From Prochilodus magdalenae (Eukaryota; Chordata; Actinopteri; Characiformes; Prochilodontidae): a DNA stretch of 64,000 nt. The notes under the pieces were generated by a model. It had not been told where the DNA came from, searched no databases, and saw only the letters and a list, made by a program, of their open reading frames with translations. Made by a program: the position numbers and the translations under genes. Below, one piece after another: positions 12,851-24,937 of the stretch. The stretch is taken from assembly GCA_024036415.1 (NCBI GenBank), contig JAMWET010003453.1:101001-165000 (forward strand), written 5' to 3'. Each line of letters starts with the position of its first letter. The stretch's first letter is position 1.

Positions 12851-13186
12851 TTTTTGATCCTTTAGACCTTAACTTGACTTCCACTGTTCCTATTACATTC
12901 CATTTCTGGGATTGAGAAAACAGCTACCTGAAAATGCTTTGCTATCTTATACTTTCTCCTACCTTGTTATCTCTGTCTCCTACCTCGGTTATTTTAATGT
13001 TTAGAGTACTGGGCAGCCTCTTTACAAAACCCAATAACTTCCTATTGTTGGGATAAGGTCTAAAGAGTGGCAGTATTAAATAATACAAATAAATGTTTAT
13101 TTATTAAACACCTTTCATACCATTGGCAGCTCAAAGTCCATTACAGACAGCTGACATCAGTTATGGGGAGAAATACGACATACATA

Positions 13187-13691
13187 CAGGGGTTGGACAA
13201 TGAAACTAAAACACCTGGTTTTAGGGCCTCCTTTTGCGGCCAATACAGCGTCAGTTCGTCTTGGGAATGACATATACTGCGTCCTGCACAGTGGTCAGAG
13301 GGAGTTTAAGCCATTCTTCTTGCAGGATAGTGGCCAGGTCACTACGTGATGCTGGTGGAGGTTTGTCCTTCTTGGTGGTATGCTGACATTACCCTGGATA
13401 CCGTGGCTCTTGATACATCACAAAGACTTGCTGTCTTGGTCACAGATGCGCCAGCAAGACGTGCACCAACAATCTGTCCTCTTTTGAACTCTGGTATGTC
13501 TCCCATAATGCTGTGTGCATTGCAGTATTTTGAGCAGAACTGTGCTCTTACCTGCTAACTGAACCTTCACACTCTGCTCTTACTGGTGCAATGTGCAGTT
13601 AATGAAGATTGGCCACCAGGCTGGTCCAATTTAGCCATGAGACCTCCCACACTAAAATGACAGGTGTTTCAGTTTCATTGTCCAACCCCTG
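13187..13691 (-). mobile_element. Short Tc1-like transposon, copy 2 (opposite orientation)
   Basis: This is the same element as 9823-10355 but inverted. It is flanked by TA at 13185-13186 and 13692-13693 and is about 505 bp. On its minus strand, near 13507-13340, the transposase N-terminus reads MGDIPEFKRGQIVGARLAG and is then lost. It shares the inner sequence at the transposase 5' end with copy 1 but has a different internal deletion. Confidence 0.88.
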
Positions 13692-14959
13692 TATATACTC
13701 ACACATATACACAAACATACAAAAATATCATGATAATGTAGTTTTCCCACTGTTTCACAATTGAGTAACTGCAAGAGAAAGTTTAAACCCTCATCACTTC
13801 TAACTTACAGCTCATTATGTAACGATTAATTGCTGATTAACCTGGCTGCCTTAAGATTCTGATTTAAATGGATTTATAAAAAGACCTTAGCCAAATGGCT
13901 TACATTTGTGGGTTTTCTTCCTCTAATGCTTCTACCTGCAGAGGTGTGTGGGCTTGATCCATAAAATCAAACTTCAGATTTCAGACATCACCCAGCATGC
14001 TGTCAACTGCTGGACAACTTTTAGCTGATTCATTTGGCTGACTTGAGCAGGTGTAGGGGGTTGGAGTGGCTACTGACATTACGATTTATTCAGCAAACTA
14101 GGTGGCAAACGCACAAATGGATTGAGGCTGACCTGCATACAACCCTGATGTAGCGATTATGTCAGTTACATCATACAACCAAATGTATTGCTCAATTTTC
14201 CATGCATTACTTCTGCTTTCATGTTGTATCAGTGATTTAGGAACAGGAATGTTCTTCCTTTTATCACAGTTGAAACAAAATCTTATATCCCCAAAATGGT
14301 AAATTTACAAGAGATTGGATAGGATATAAGGTAAGGTAGGGTAAGATGATGAAGATCCCAGATCCGCCACTTTACATATTTTGTAGGAACTAGGCATTAT
14401 AACCATGTCTGCTATTTAATGCTGTTTTAACAACTGGAATTTTAACACAGTAATTATTATTATTTTTTATAGAATTAACAATTTCATTTAATAAATCCAT
14501 GCAGCTAGAATAAATAGAAATTCATACCTGACTTTTTGTTGACATTGTTAGTGACTTATTGTTAAGTTTTGATGATTTTCAGGTTTTATCTCTTCTCTAT
14601 CTATCTGGTTTGGGGAGTTTTCTGTGTATTCGTCTGATTGAGGGATGTGTCTTTGTGTTTCAGGCTTGTTTAGTGATTTGTGATTGTGTGTTTGCACTGA
14701 CTTAGTAATTTACCTTCGCAGCTAGCAGGGACGATTCCTATAAATTCTAACTGTTGTAATAATGTTTCTTCACACTGTAATCATTTCACACTGGCGTCCT
14801 TAGTGGTTTCAACCTGAATCCAGAATTGGACCATCTAAAGCACATCTAGGATCTACTGGCAGTTTATTTCAGTCCAATGCAGCATAATAGGTGAATGGTG
14901 CTTGACCATGTTTAGTTTGGACTCTGGGTTCGACTAGCTGACTTAAATTTGCATACCTG

Positions 14960-15271
14960 TACAGATGTTCTCTCTCTGTAAATATTCAGGTCATCTGTAA
15001 CTTTCTATTTTTCAACTAAATCTGTTTTACATCTCTCAGCTTCTTCAGCTTTTTATTACCTTTAGTACTTTTTGACTTTTTTCATTTATCCCCGACCCTA
15101 TTTATTGTTTAGTGTAATTTTCCTTTAGTTTAATACTGTAAATAATCTGTGTTCTGTGTTTTTTTTTGTTACTTGTTTTTGTTACTTGTCATACGTGTTG
15201 CTCTTACCAAGACAAATTCCTTGTATGTGTAACATACTTGGTGAAATAAAGAGATTCTGATTCTGATTCTA
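14960..15271 (+). mobile_element. LINE-type 3' tail with (GATTCT)n end
   Basis: The tail reads caaattccttgtatgtgtaa then cttggtgaaataaagagatt and ends in ctgattctgattct repeats. This is the usual 3' end of fish L2/CR1-like LINEs and the SINEs that use them. The upstream 200 bp is T-rich untranslated-like sequence. No coding part was recognised. Confidence 0.6.
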
Positions 15272-15651
15272 AATCAACGGCTCTAAAACACCCATGTGGC
15301 CTCTGCTCAGACTCATTCTCAACAAAAAAACTAAAACTACAAGATGATAAACCAGTGCCTCATTCACTGTTATTGCAAACTGCTCATTGTTTAGTGCTAA
15401 GTACCTGCTAATTAAACAAATACGAAGCAAGGTAAGATTAGACTTTAGACATTTTAAAATTACAGTGGCCATTTGAGTAGTTACAGTACTATCTGTCCTT
15501 TATAGATCTGCAGACTACTGTAACAGTGTGCTACATTATGTTGAGACAGAACTGCTGGATTCATGGCATGTGGGACAACTCATTAGTGCTCAGTTAGCAG
15601 GCCATGACAGTGAATGATAAGTGTATCTCTTTGTTCCTCTCACTCACTTAC

Positions 15652-15810
15652 CGAGCATCCTGATGGAGCTGTGGAGGATGTAGCGGTTGCGGACATGCAG
15701 GGGATAGAGGATGCCCTGGAAACGCTCCACGGCGATGCAAGTCATGGTGAGGATGCTGGTTGCTATGGCAGTCACTTGAAGGAACGGTACCAGCTTGCAC
15801 AGAAAGTCTC
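15652..15810 (-). CDS. qrfpr: QRFP-receptor-like GPCR, coding exon 2 (TM3, ICL2)
   Basis: The exon encodes DFLCKLVPFLQVTAIATSIL, then TMTCIAVERFQGILYPL; human QRFPR reads FICKMVPFVQSTAVVTEIL and TMTCIAVERHQGLVHPF. The TM3 cysteine for the ECL2 disulfide is present. The end of TM3 reads ERF where many class A receptors have DRY and human QRFPR has ERH. The acceptor is CTCTGCAG at 15812-15811 and the donor CTCG|GTAAGTG at 15651-15650. It is 159 nt with phase 1 at both ends. Confidence 0.93.
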
Positions 15811-16232
15811 CTGCAGAGAGAAATTTATCTAAATTAGTTAAGGTTGAACCAGCACGAATGGCCACGGCTTAAATATTTATTTTCTGTTTCTTACAGTAAC
15901 AAGGGCTCCACCCACCCAAAAAACACAAAAGGCAGTCAGCCTTAATCCTATGGATGAGCACAGTGCAAGCTATTATGCAAGCTATTATTAAAGCAGGCGG
16001 TAAATTCTTGCCAGTTTGTTTTGGGAACAGCAAAAATGTATGACTGTAACTAATTAATACTCTGTAAAGAAGTGTTCGCAATGGTTCTTTGGTATAACCG
16101 CTCTTAAGATTTGATCACCACATTTCAAATACAAGGCAATTTGGATTATTTTATTATAGCTTGATTCTGAAGTGTTCTACAGCTTTCTCAGTCATTTTAG
16201 AATTACTATTGGCATTTTGGCATTTTTGCAAA

Positions 16233-16391
16233 ATGGCATTTTACACGCGAGGTCTTCAGGACTTGCCAAAAGTAACCATCAATGATGTTCAGCACATCAT
16301 TCAGGCTTCGTCGACAGCACCCAGGAGAAAGCGTGAGAAGGGCTTCAAGATGTTCGTCTCAAGTTACATCGATAACTGTACATTGCTGACA
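16233..16391 (+). pseudogene. N-terminal fragment of the transposon's second (YqaJ-type) protein
   Basis: The frame MAFYTRGLQDLPKVTIND..., through KREKGFKMFVSSYIDN, looks like the start of the second protein carried by THAP/YqaJ-type transposons. After about 16391 the frame stays open only because it runs antisense through the THAP gene. Family assignment rests on the segment's position opposite the THAP gene and on recollection of the family, so it is tentative. Confidence 0.4.
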
Positions 16392-16409
16392 CACAAAAAA
16401 CATGGACCA

Positions 16410-17007
16410 AACTTGTGTAGAAACGAATGTCTTTGTCTGATCCTGCAAGCCGTTGCAGCCCAAAACGGGACTGCAGTTGTGAAGCTTCTAGCTGGTGTTG
16501 TAGCTCTTGTCTTTTTCTCTTCAGTGCTTCGTTCTCGTTTGTATCTGCCATTGCTGAGGTCTTCGGAGTAATGCTGTAATCATGATCAGGCGCTATCTGC
16601 ACTTCCATCTCTTGGACGGTGTCAGACGCTGCCAACACCGGGGAAGGGCATCTCGGCCGACGTTGCCAAACATTAAGCCTTGGTGCGGGCATGCTGTAAT
16701 CGTTCCAGGCAAAAAGACAGGGCACCGCTCCTTTGTTGAGTTTTCTCTTTCCCATGGCCGTCACAACAAAGTTGCCTGTGTTGAAATGCCTACTACAGAC
16801 GCGAGTACTTTGAAGGGGGCTGAAGTTGCCTCTACGAATCTGTGTAAGCCACCGAGCCCGCACCTCAGGATCCACTGGAAACCTATGAAAGCTAATCTCT
16901 GAGTTGTACCTTGAAGAATTAGCACACAGAGGCACACAGCAATATAGAGACGTCTTCTCTTGACGTTGGTACGTCAGTCTTTTCTCCTTTATCTTAAAAA
17001 CACTCAT
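16410..17007 (-). pseudogene. THAP-domain transposase, N-terminal part
   Basis: The frame starts at an ATG and contains a THAP zinc finger: CCVPLCANSS (C2), FHRFP, the conserved tryptophan in RARWL, then CSRHF (CH) and the terminal AVPCLF motif (AVPTIF type). A charged coiled-coil-like stretch follows (LKRKRQELQHQLE) and then RFGLQRLAGSDKDIRFYT. That last segment normally leads into the transposase helix-turn-helix and DDE core in THAP-containing transposons. Similarity stops there. It is therefore a truncated transposon gene, although the THAP domain itself is intact. Confidence 0.75.
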
Positions 17008-20000
17008 GGTTGCTATTGCTTTCCACAGATTCGCTCAATTCTCCTCACAACTACTACAACCGGAAACAGTGATGCATACCAACCTTAAACCGGAAATTAA
17101 GAGACGCCAATTTTTCATTTTCATCTGCTAGCTCATCCCAATGATATCGGCGTTCCAACCCCAGGATGTTTGCTGTGATTAGGTTTGATCTGGTTGGTCT
17201 GACAGCATGTTTGTTTAATTGGTTTTCGCATAAGGAATGTCAAATTACAATTTTTCCCCACAGGAATGAATGGTGTGCAGAAAATTGTGCGCTCGGCTTG
17301 TATTAAATTGATAGATGTCTATTACACCCTACAATATCACAATGTGTATATCTTATCAATTGGTAGAAATAACCAGCAGAATTGTTACTGTAAAATATTA
17401 TATAAAATTCTAAAATATTATAAACTTCACAACACAGTGACTATTCCATAATATATTAGTACATATTGTAATGCACTAAATCCATGCAATGTACTGACAA
17501 TATCTGCCGGATATGTGGTTTCAGAAGAGCACTATATTGCATTTTGACATAATTTATCTGAATAATTACATATCATCATATAACCCAGCCCTACAGTCAA
17601 CCATGTGGGATATCACTGCAACTACCTTGGGTACCTAGCAACCACTTGGGATTCCATAGCAACATCCTGGTGTCATTTCAGTTCCTGGCAACTCTTCTCG
17701 CCTCTGGAGGTCACTATTACCTTAACACTACCACACACCTGTTTTAGCACGGCTCATTTGTGAACTGTTGAGAGTATTCAATGTGATGTCATGTGTGTGA
17801 TCATTCAGGGTTGAGAATTTACTTATGTAACTTGCAGCTTGTAGTATGTTACTTATGTTACTTATGTAACTTGTAGCATCTTTGGTTTTTGAACCTGGTT
17901 TTTGGGTTTTGAGTTTAAATTGTGTTCTTGACTAGATCTATTCCATATGCATGGTTTGTTGAACTATACAGAGAATATGTTAGACCAAGAAAACATCAGA
18001 TAAACAGCAAGTTAGATCTTTACTCTTAAATCCACAAGTGTTTCTGTCCATCCACGTCTACCGTGAGAAGAAGCTTAATGCTATGGGGCCGAATGGACGA
18101 GTAGCTTTCAAGAAGCTCTCATATCAGGATAAACTGACAATGCAGAAGCAATGTAACTTTTAAAACCTGAAAAAAAACATTCCTGCGGATTTCTTTCGCA
18201 AAACTGAAACAAGTCTGCGGTAAAAAAACAGAAGCTATAATCAAGGTAAAGACTGGACTCAATAAATAGATCTAATATTAGTTATATACTAACTCTACCA
18301 GCTCAAAGACCTAGACTAACATCCAGTTTCTCATTTCCAGCCTAGTGATCCATGCCATCCATCAGTCATGAGCACTATAGCGCTTTTCAGAAACAGCGTT
18401 CTCTTACTGATGAAAATGAAGCACAAATTAGGTGTTTGACTCTGAATGGGTCATTATAGGAAAAGGTCAGATGACCTTTTAAATGTCAAATGAAATGAAA
18501 GGATGAAGCTCTAAATACCATAAGCCTGTTGCCGGCTCTGCAAATGCGTTGTCATCCTAATAGTAATGATGAAGGTACAGCACAATTTATCAATCACCTG
18601 TCTTATTAGGGTGGTCACATGAAATGACCAGGCAGCTAACCGATTTGACTGATTGAAATTGTTCTTTCTCCTCTTTCTCTACACCCAAGGGGGATGGTAC
18701 AGAGAACAAACCCAGTACAGGGCGAACTTGAATGTTGTCAAAAAAAAATTTTTTTAAATGTTTTAATGGTAAATGTAAAGTACATTGTTAAATTATGAAT
18801 TAATTAATTGAACAAAGATTCAACATTATACATGTTTATTGGCAATAGTAAGTGAACCCTCTGAAATCAGTTTGGTGTGGGTAAAAATAAAGGTCAAGAG
18901 GTTCAATCAACTGAATGACAATCCGATGTGAGTGTGGCTGACCCTATACTGTTAAACTCTGTCAACCTCAAAGTGTGATCTTTACAGCATGTAGTTGTTA
19001 GAACGAGTTGGCAGCTCATTAGGCTACAGGCTGGAATGTTAACGTGGGGAAAGCCACTACTCTCTAGCAAGAACACTGCTGCCTGTTTAAAGTTTCTCAT
19101 AGACCATAAAGTCAAACCGAAAATCTTTATGGCTTGAAGAGGCATTACGTAATACATTTAGTTTACTTAATCATAAAATGCCTATTTTGTCATCGGAGCT
19201 TAAACATGTAGGTTGCTAGATAGAACGCAAACATGGCATGCTGCAGTTGTTGAAGCAAGCAAACGAACTGGATCAACAGAGATAACATTCGATTGTACCC
19301 AACCTAAAAAGTATCGGCATCCTTCTAAAAAGCCCCATGACCAAAGCGGAGTAAAACTAAATGTTGGGACTACTGGATGGAGACGTAGGCAGCTTAGAGC
19401 TCAGAAAACTTTAAGACAGATACGGAGGTGCCTAATTTTCTCCTCGGCTAAGGTTCATCACTGCTACTTGTACAAATGGAAAAGTCATTTCAGCATTCGA
19501 GCACTCACATTCACGCTCTGCGGTCTGTGTGCAGCTGGGTTATTGGAGTAATGAGTTTTGAGACAGTCAGTGAAGTGAAGCTTGTGCTAACCCTTGAAAC
19601 CTAAGCTAGCTGACACTCTGTTAAAGGTGTTAAATGCTATCATATGAAAATCCCTGAGCTGGTTTATGATTTGCAAACAATAAAACCATTACAAACGTAA
19701 ACTTTATCTGATCAGCAACGCTGTAGGACTCGTCGCTGCTTGCTGCGGTCGAAGTTTAACATGCTGTCAGTATTACATATAATACCTTTAAATAAGAGAT
19801 GTTTGGCAAAACTGAAGACTGCATTCCAGCACAAGAATATCATCAACTTTAAAACAGTGATGGTGACAATGTTATTTTTTGGTGGTTTGGAGGTCATGGT
19901 GGTTTGGATGCTGTTGGACCAGGATATCTAATCATAATTTGATAGAGCTAAGAATTCTGAATTCGACAATTTTATCATAGATTGCAGCCATTAATTAAAG

Positions 20001-20423
20001 GCCAATTTCCTGTTAATAAATAACAAATCAGAAATTGTAGTGGTAACAGGTCAGTAATAAAACGGTAAAATAATGGCAACAAGTTGTATTCACCTAAAAA
20101 TGACCTGCTTATGTTTTTTTTTAAGCTCTTAATGAATTATAATTAATGAAAATAGAGTAAGTCAGGAATATAAAATCGGTACAGTCCTAAAAAAACTATT
20201 TTTTTTTTTTTTAGTCTTTCTCTGACGATATAAGGTGTAAGAGCAGAATAATAAAAAGAAGAATTTTTACATTCTAGAAAAATATTCATCAAAATGAATA
20301 AAACTTCTTTAGACATAATTTAACTTCTTAAACCATAAATGTCCAAATGTGTGTCTGCTCATCATTGCACCTCATATGAATTTCATAGTTGTGTTGGGAT
20401 AATAAACACCTTTTCCTCATCTA

Positions 20424-20704
20424 CAGTGAGGAAAATAAATATTTGAACACCCTGCGACAGTCATGTTTAGCTTCTTCCATTTTCTAATAATTGCTGATTT
20501 TTGCTGATTGGCAGGTGTTCAAATACTTATTTGCAACTGTAACACACAAATAAATTATTTAAAAAGCCTACATGGTGATTTCCAGGTTTTTTTTGTTTTT
20601 TTTAGATTATGTCTTTGACAGTGGACATGCACCTAAGATGAAAATTTCAGACCCCTCCATGATTTTCAAGTTGCAGGGTGTTCAAATACTGATTTTCCTC
20701 ACTG
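20424..20704. mobile_element. 281-bp Tc1-like MITE
   Basis: The ends are inverted: CAGTGAGGAAAATAAATATT on the left and the reverse complement of aatactgattttcctcactg on the right. TA lies on both sides (20422-20423, 20705-20706). A second inner pair of similar words (tgttcaaatact) occurs near both ends. It has no coding capacity. Confidence 0.88.
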
Positions 20705-22218
20705 TATCTTAAGATGACACGTTTTCTACCTCCATCTAGAAACTTACAGGGGTTGACGAACACTATTCCTATTTTTCTGGGCCAACTCATAGTGCCATTT
20801 TATGAATGCCAGATCCACTAGTGTTTTAACAAAGACGTTGCCTCTGTAATGGTGAACATCTCTTTATCTCTTTCATATGGTTTCCAGGCTCTTTTAAGAC
20901 TCTGGGTTTGAGCATTAGTTTTAGGATGCATTAAAAACCCTATGGTTGACTTGGTAGTAATGGATGTATCTTAATTGCTGAAGGCTTTTATAGGCAGGCG
21001 ATGAGTCACAATGGATTGTGCTGCTTGGTCTGACACATCTTCTGTTGACTGGTATAAGGTGTTTTTACTCCTTTGACTGAAACCTAAAGACTGGCCCTCT
21101 GTGTCTTCCTTTTACTTGCAGCATTACACAGACAAACCATGTCTTCTCTATGTCGTTCCCCAGCATCCATGTGCATACTGAAATATTAAATAAACCTCTA
21201 AGACAGTTTCATAGATCATGTTGAAGCAGCCAGATCAAGCTAGCTTGTTTTTTTAAGTTTCAAGTGAGATAACTTTACTTTTTCTTATGGGCAGAATTTG
21301 CTTCCATATAAAACGACAAAGACATTCATCCTGCATAGCCTCCTTCCTGTCCTCCTCTCCAATCAGTTCAATGCCTGGACACACACTTCCTTAAGTTTGC
21401 TGACATATGACAGACGGCGGCTGCTCCCCACGACTCCTTTATTAAGCAAATCCACTGAAGATCTATATAAATTATTATTGCTATATTCAAGTATCAATCA
21501 AATGTTTACAGCTACTCAAAGAAGGTCTATTTTGGTAGCATCATTAAAGCTTAAATCTTTCATCTGCTGTGAATCTTTCATCACGACTGGGGCAAAAAAA
21601 ACAAAAGCAAACAAGCCTGTGCAGCCAGAACTGTTGTAGAAGACAAGGTCAAAGTATCTCGCTATCTAGCTAGATAGTTATTCCCTTTGTGTTGTCATAA
21701 GCAATACCATATTCTTTATATTCAGGTTGTCAACAAGTGATTTACATCATATATATGCTGAACTGTCTGTTGCAGAGTTACGTCTGTGAGTTTGCTGTTT
21801 CTGGAACAAATCAAAATCCGCTTGTAAACTGATCCCAGGTCATTGTCCACTGATTTTAGTACAAGCTCAGGTAAAAATACACTTAGTCTCACTTACGGCA
21901 GCAAGAGAGAGGGTCACATACTTTTGGCAATACAGAAATGTAACGTTAGATTACTCAGTACAATAAATAAAGGAGAAACTACACTGTTTGTGTTCTTTGT
22001 TTTGTATCTACAGTCATGGCCGAAAGTGTTGGCACCCCTGAATTTTTTTCCAGAATATGAAGTATTTCTCCCAGAAAATTATTGCAATTACACATGTTTT
22101 GATATACACATGTTATTTCCTTTGTGTGTATTGGAACAACACAAACAAGGCAAATTTGACAATTTCACACACAACTCCAAAAATGGGCCGGGCAAAATTA
22201 TTGGCACCCTCAACTTAA

Positions 22219-22620
22219 TATTTGGTTGCACACCCTTTGGAAAAAATAACTGAAATCAATCGCTTCCTATAACCATCAACAAGCTCCTTACACCTCTCAA
22301 CTGGAATTTTGGACCAATCTTTTTTTGCAAACTGCTCCAAGTCTCTCATATTTGAAGGGTGCCTTCTCCCAACAGCAAAAAGTTGCAATTTCCCCCTGGG
22401 ATCAATAAAGTATTTCTGATTCTGATTTAAGATCTCTCCATAGGTGTTCAATGGGATTTAGATCCGGACTCATTGCTGGCCACTTTAGAACTCTCCAGCG
22501 CTTTGTTTCCATCCATTTCTGGGTGCTTTTTGAAGTATGTTTGGGGTCATTGCGACCCCTCTTTCTGTTCTCCATGCTTAGTGTGGCACACACAGACACA
22601 CAATGCAAAGATTGAGTCAA
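22219..22620 (-). pseudogene. Tc1-like transposase C-terminal fragment, interrupted
   Basis: One frame gives [20 protein letters not shown], the signature around the second catalytic aspartate of Tc1 transposases. A second frame gives VGRRHPSNMRDLEQFAKK..., then RCKELVDGYRKRLISVI...KGCATKY, the usual Tc1 C-terminus. The two frames are separated by about 45 bp of foreign sequence (22385-22430) that breaks the gene. The fragment cannot encode a working transposase. Confidence 0.88.
22385..22430 (+). repeat. LINE-like tail nested in the Tc1 element
   Basis: The sequence ccctgggatcaataaagtat followed by ttctgattctgatt is the kind of 3' tail seen on fish LINEs and SINEs (compare 15240-15271). It sits exactly between the two halves of the Tc1 transposase reading frame, so it arrived after the Tc1 copy. 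Confidence 0.65.
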
Positions 22621-23825
22621 CTTCTCTCCTTTTTATCTGGTTTCAGGTGTGATTTTTAAATTGCCCATACCTGTTACTTATCACAGGTGAGTTTAAATGA
22701 GCATCACATGCTTGAAACAAAGTTATTTACCCTCAATTTTGAAAAGGTGCCAATTTTTTCCGGCCCATTTTTGGAGTTTTGTGTGAAATTGTCAAATTTG
22801 CCTTTTTTCCTCTGTTTTTTGTGTTGTTCCAATACACACAAAGAAAATAAACATGTGTATAACAAAACATGTCTAATTGCAATAATTGTCTGGGAGAAAT
22901 ACTTCATTTTCTGGAAAAAATGTAGGGGTGCCAACACTTTCGGCCATGACTGTATTGTTATGAAGATCTGATCCTATTTTAGGTCATATTTATGCAATGT
23001 ACTATATGTAAAAGGGTTCACAAACTTTTAATCAGCATTGTATGAGACACAGAAGCATCCTTTTAACAACACATTAAAACATGTGCATCACAAACATCTA
23101 CTGTTAAAGCTCTGAGCCATACTGGAGAGCAAGAGGAGATTCATCTTTTTAATGATCTGTTATTCCATAATTACAAATAATAAGAATTGTATGTTATTCC
23201 AGCGTTGGCACACTGGGTCACTAAAGCAACAATACATTCACCAGTGTGCAAAATATTTCACATGCAAAATAGCTACTTCACAGAAGCATGCAGCACATAA
23301 TGAGGTTTCAATATAAGAGAAGTGGCTTTCACGATGTTGCCATCCATCCTTTTGTACTAATCCAGGTCAGCCGGGTTTGAATTGAGTAGGGTCCTTTAAT
23401 TTATGTTTATTTAAAATTCAGGTTATTCACATTTAAGCAGTGGTCACCCATGGCTTGGTGCACAAAAAAAAACTTTAACTATGGTGTGAAAGTAAGCCAT
23501 TAGGAAATGAAGAAAAAAGCAAAACATGTATTAATGACAGAACATGGGTTGATGTAAATGGTATCTTTGTAGAAATTAAGACATAATGAGTAAAAATGTG
23601 ACTCTATCGTTATTCAATACAAGTTTGTACAGTATCCATTGTTCCAAAACAGTATCCGACAGGTAGGTGCATCACCACAATGATGGAGGTCACAAAGAAA
23701 GGAGATGTCATAGAAAAAGCATGATGAAGAATGCATCAACAACCAAATACAATATATATATATTTTTTTATAGGCCAAGTACATGTTTTCAGTACTCCAA
23801 TATCAAGTACGATACCATGAAATAC

Positions 23826-23905
23826 CAGCTCCTACCCAGAGCAACTTATAACCGTGCTTAGCGTTGGATAATGTTTCCCAGCTTGTATAAGCAGGTTAGA
23901 GTCTT
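23826..23905 (+). repeat. SINE fragment (copy A)
   Basis: The stretch from agagcaacttataaccgtgc through gttagagtcttaaac is closely similar to 62150-62225. There it is preceded by the typical fish SINE words catttaagcatttagcagat and gctcttatc. Only the middle of the element is retained here. Confidence 0.6.
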
Positions 23906-24937
23906 AAACTTGCTTATGTAGTTATTAGTGTACATTAATGCAATGTGCCTTACTGAAATATTCAAATCGAGCTGATTTAAAAGACATGCAGATGCAGTAG
24001 CAACTCATGCTACATTAGTTACCTCAGATTGAATAGCCCTGCCGTTGAGAACAGCAGGTTTGTTCCACATCAGAACAGCTGTTGATCATGTTATACGAAA
24101 GCGATCTATCCAAACTGCATAATACACAGCCCCTGCAGACAGCTCAGCTCTGCCTATTAGCAATTCCAAACAGCTGTTTTATTTAAAACACCATGTTCTG
24201 CATCAAATACTAAGCAAACACGCAAAGTTTTATCTGTGCCCTGAATCGCAAATGGTAGGACAGTTTGCTTGCCACGCTCCATTTGTGTAGTTCATTAAAG
24301 AAAAAGAAAAACAATGTGTTTGTATTGGGATTTCTGGGTTCGTATAGACAAGGGCACCTTGGCTTTGATCTAAGCCTATGGTTTTAGCTTTGAGTCAAGT
24401 ATAACGATGTTTTCTTCTTATTGTTTCTGGTGGGGTTTTTTGTGAAGTCCAACTGAATAAAGCTGTATATATGGACTTTAAAACATGTCAATGTTTTTAT
24501 CAGCTTTACTGGACTTGTGTATCCACCTCTGCTGGGGAAGCAGTTGTGATTCTGCTAGCCTCATCTTTTTTAGCATTGTTATCAGTGTCAAAGTGGCTTT
24601 TGTGACATGGTATCAGCTGGTATTTGTGTGGTGGAGTGGTTTTTATGAGCACGAGTATGAGTAAATGAGAGCAGTGTCAGCCTGACACCTGTTACCAGAA
24701 TCTGTATTGATGTATCCCTATAACTAACATCAGATAACGAATAAATGCACTCTACTGTACCTTTACTACACACTTTGACAACCACAACTGGCCAGACCCA
24801 AGCTTTTCATACTTCATCAATTTATTGGTGGACTAACTTGTTCTTTTGCATTGATGTAAGCCACAACAATACATTACTAGGCTAAAATTTTATAGCATGT
24901 TTTGACAGTAGTTTTGTATTCTACCAGCTCAGCTTAC

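Larger units (their letters stand above)
9184..15651 (-). other. Intron 2 of the QRFPR-like gene
   Basis: This 6.5-kb intron is largely transposon-derived: an L2-type LINE fragment, two opposed copies of one short Tc1-like element, an older Tc1-like transposase remnant and a second LINE tail, all listed separately. About 14280-14320 resembles the internal part of the MITE at 26985-27240. The stretches between (10440-11400, 11600-12050, 13700-14900) show nothing I can name. Confidence 0.6.
16161..17100. mobile_element. Internally deleted ISL2EU/IS4EU-type DNA transposon
   Basis: Two inward-facing gene starts meet in the middle. From the right, on the minus strand, is a THAP-domain protein. 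From the left, on the plus strand, is a fragment starting MAFYTRGLQDLPKVTIND. Transposons of the ISL2EU type encode a THAP-containing transposase plus a YqaJ-nuclease-like protein, and the pair fits that plan. Both frames lose similarity at about 16390-16410, so the element appears to keep both ends with the middle removed. Exact inverted ends and target duplication were not resolved, and the outer limits are approximate. Confidence 0.6.
22011..22952 (-). mobile_element. Tc1-like transposon, 942 bp
   Basis: The ends are inverted repeats beginning CAGTCATGGCCGAAAGTGTT, continuing to a ggcacccct block, with TA on both sides (22009-22010, 22953-22954). Inside, on the minus strand, is the 3' half of a Tc1 transposase gene. 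The length is well below a full Tc1 element (about 1.6 kb), so the 5' part of the gene is deleted. Confidence 0.9.
15811..24937 (-). other. Intron 1 of the QRFPR-like gene
   Basis: This 9.1-kb intron contains a THAP/YqaJ-type transposon derivative (16161-17100), a 281-bp Tc1-like MITE (20424-20704), a 942-bp Tc1-like element (22011-22952) and a SINE fragment (23826-23905), all listed separately. The stretches 17100-20420, 20710-22000 and 23910-24900 show no gene, RNA or named repeat that I can support. The longest open frame there (19213-19551, plus) resembles no known protein to me. Confidence 0.6.
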
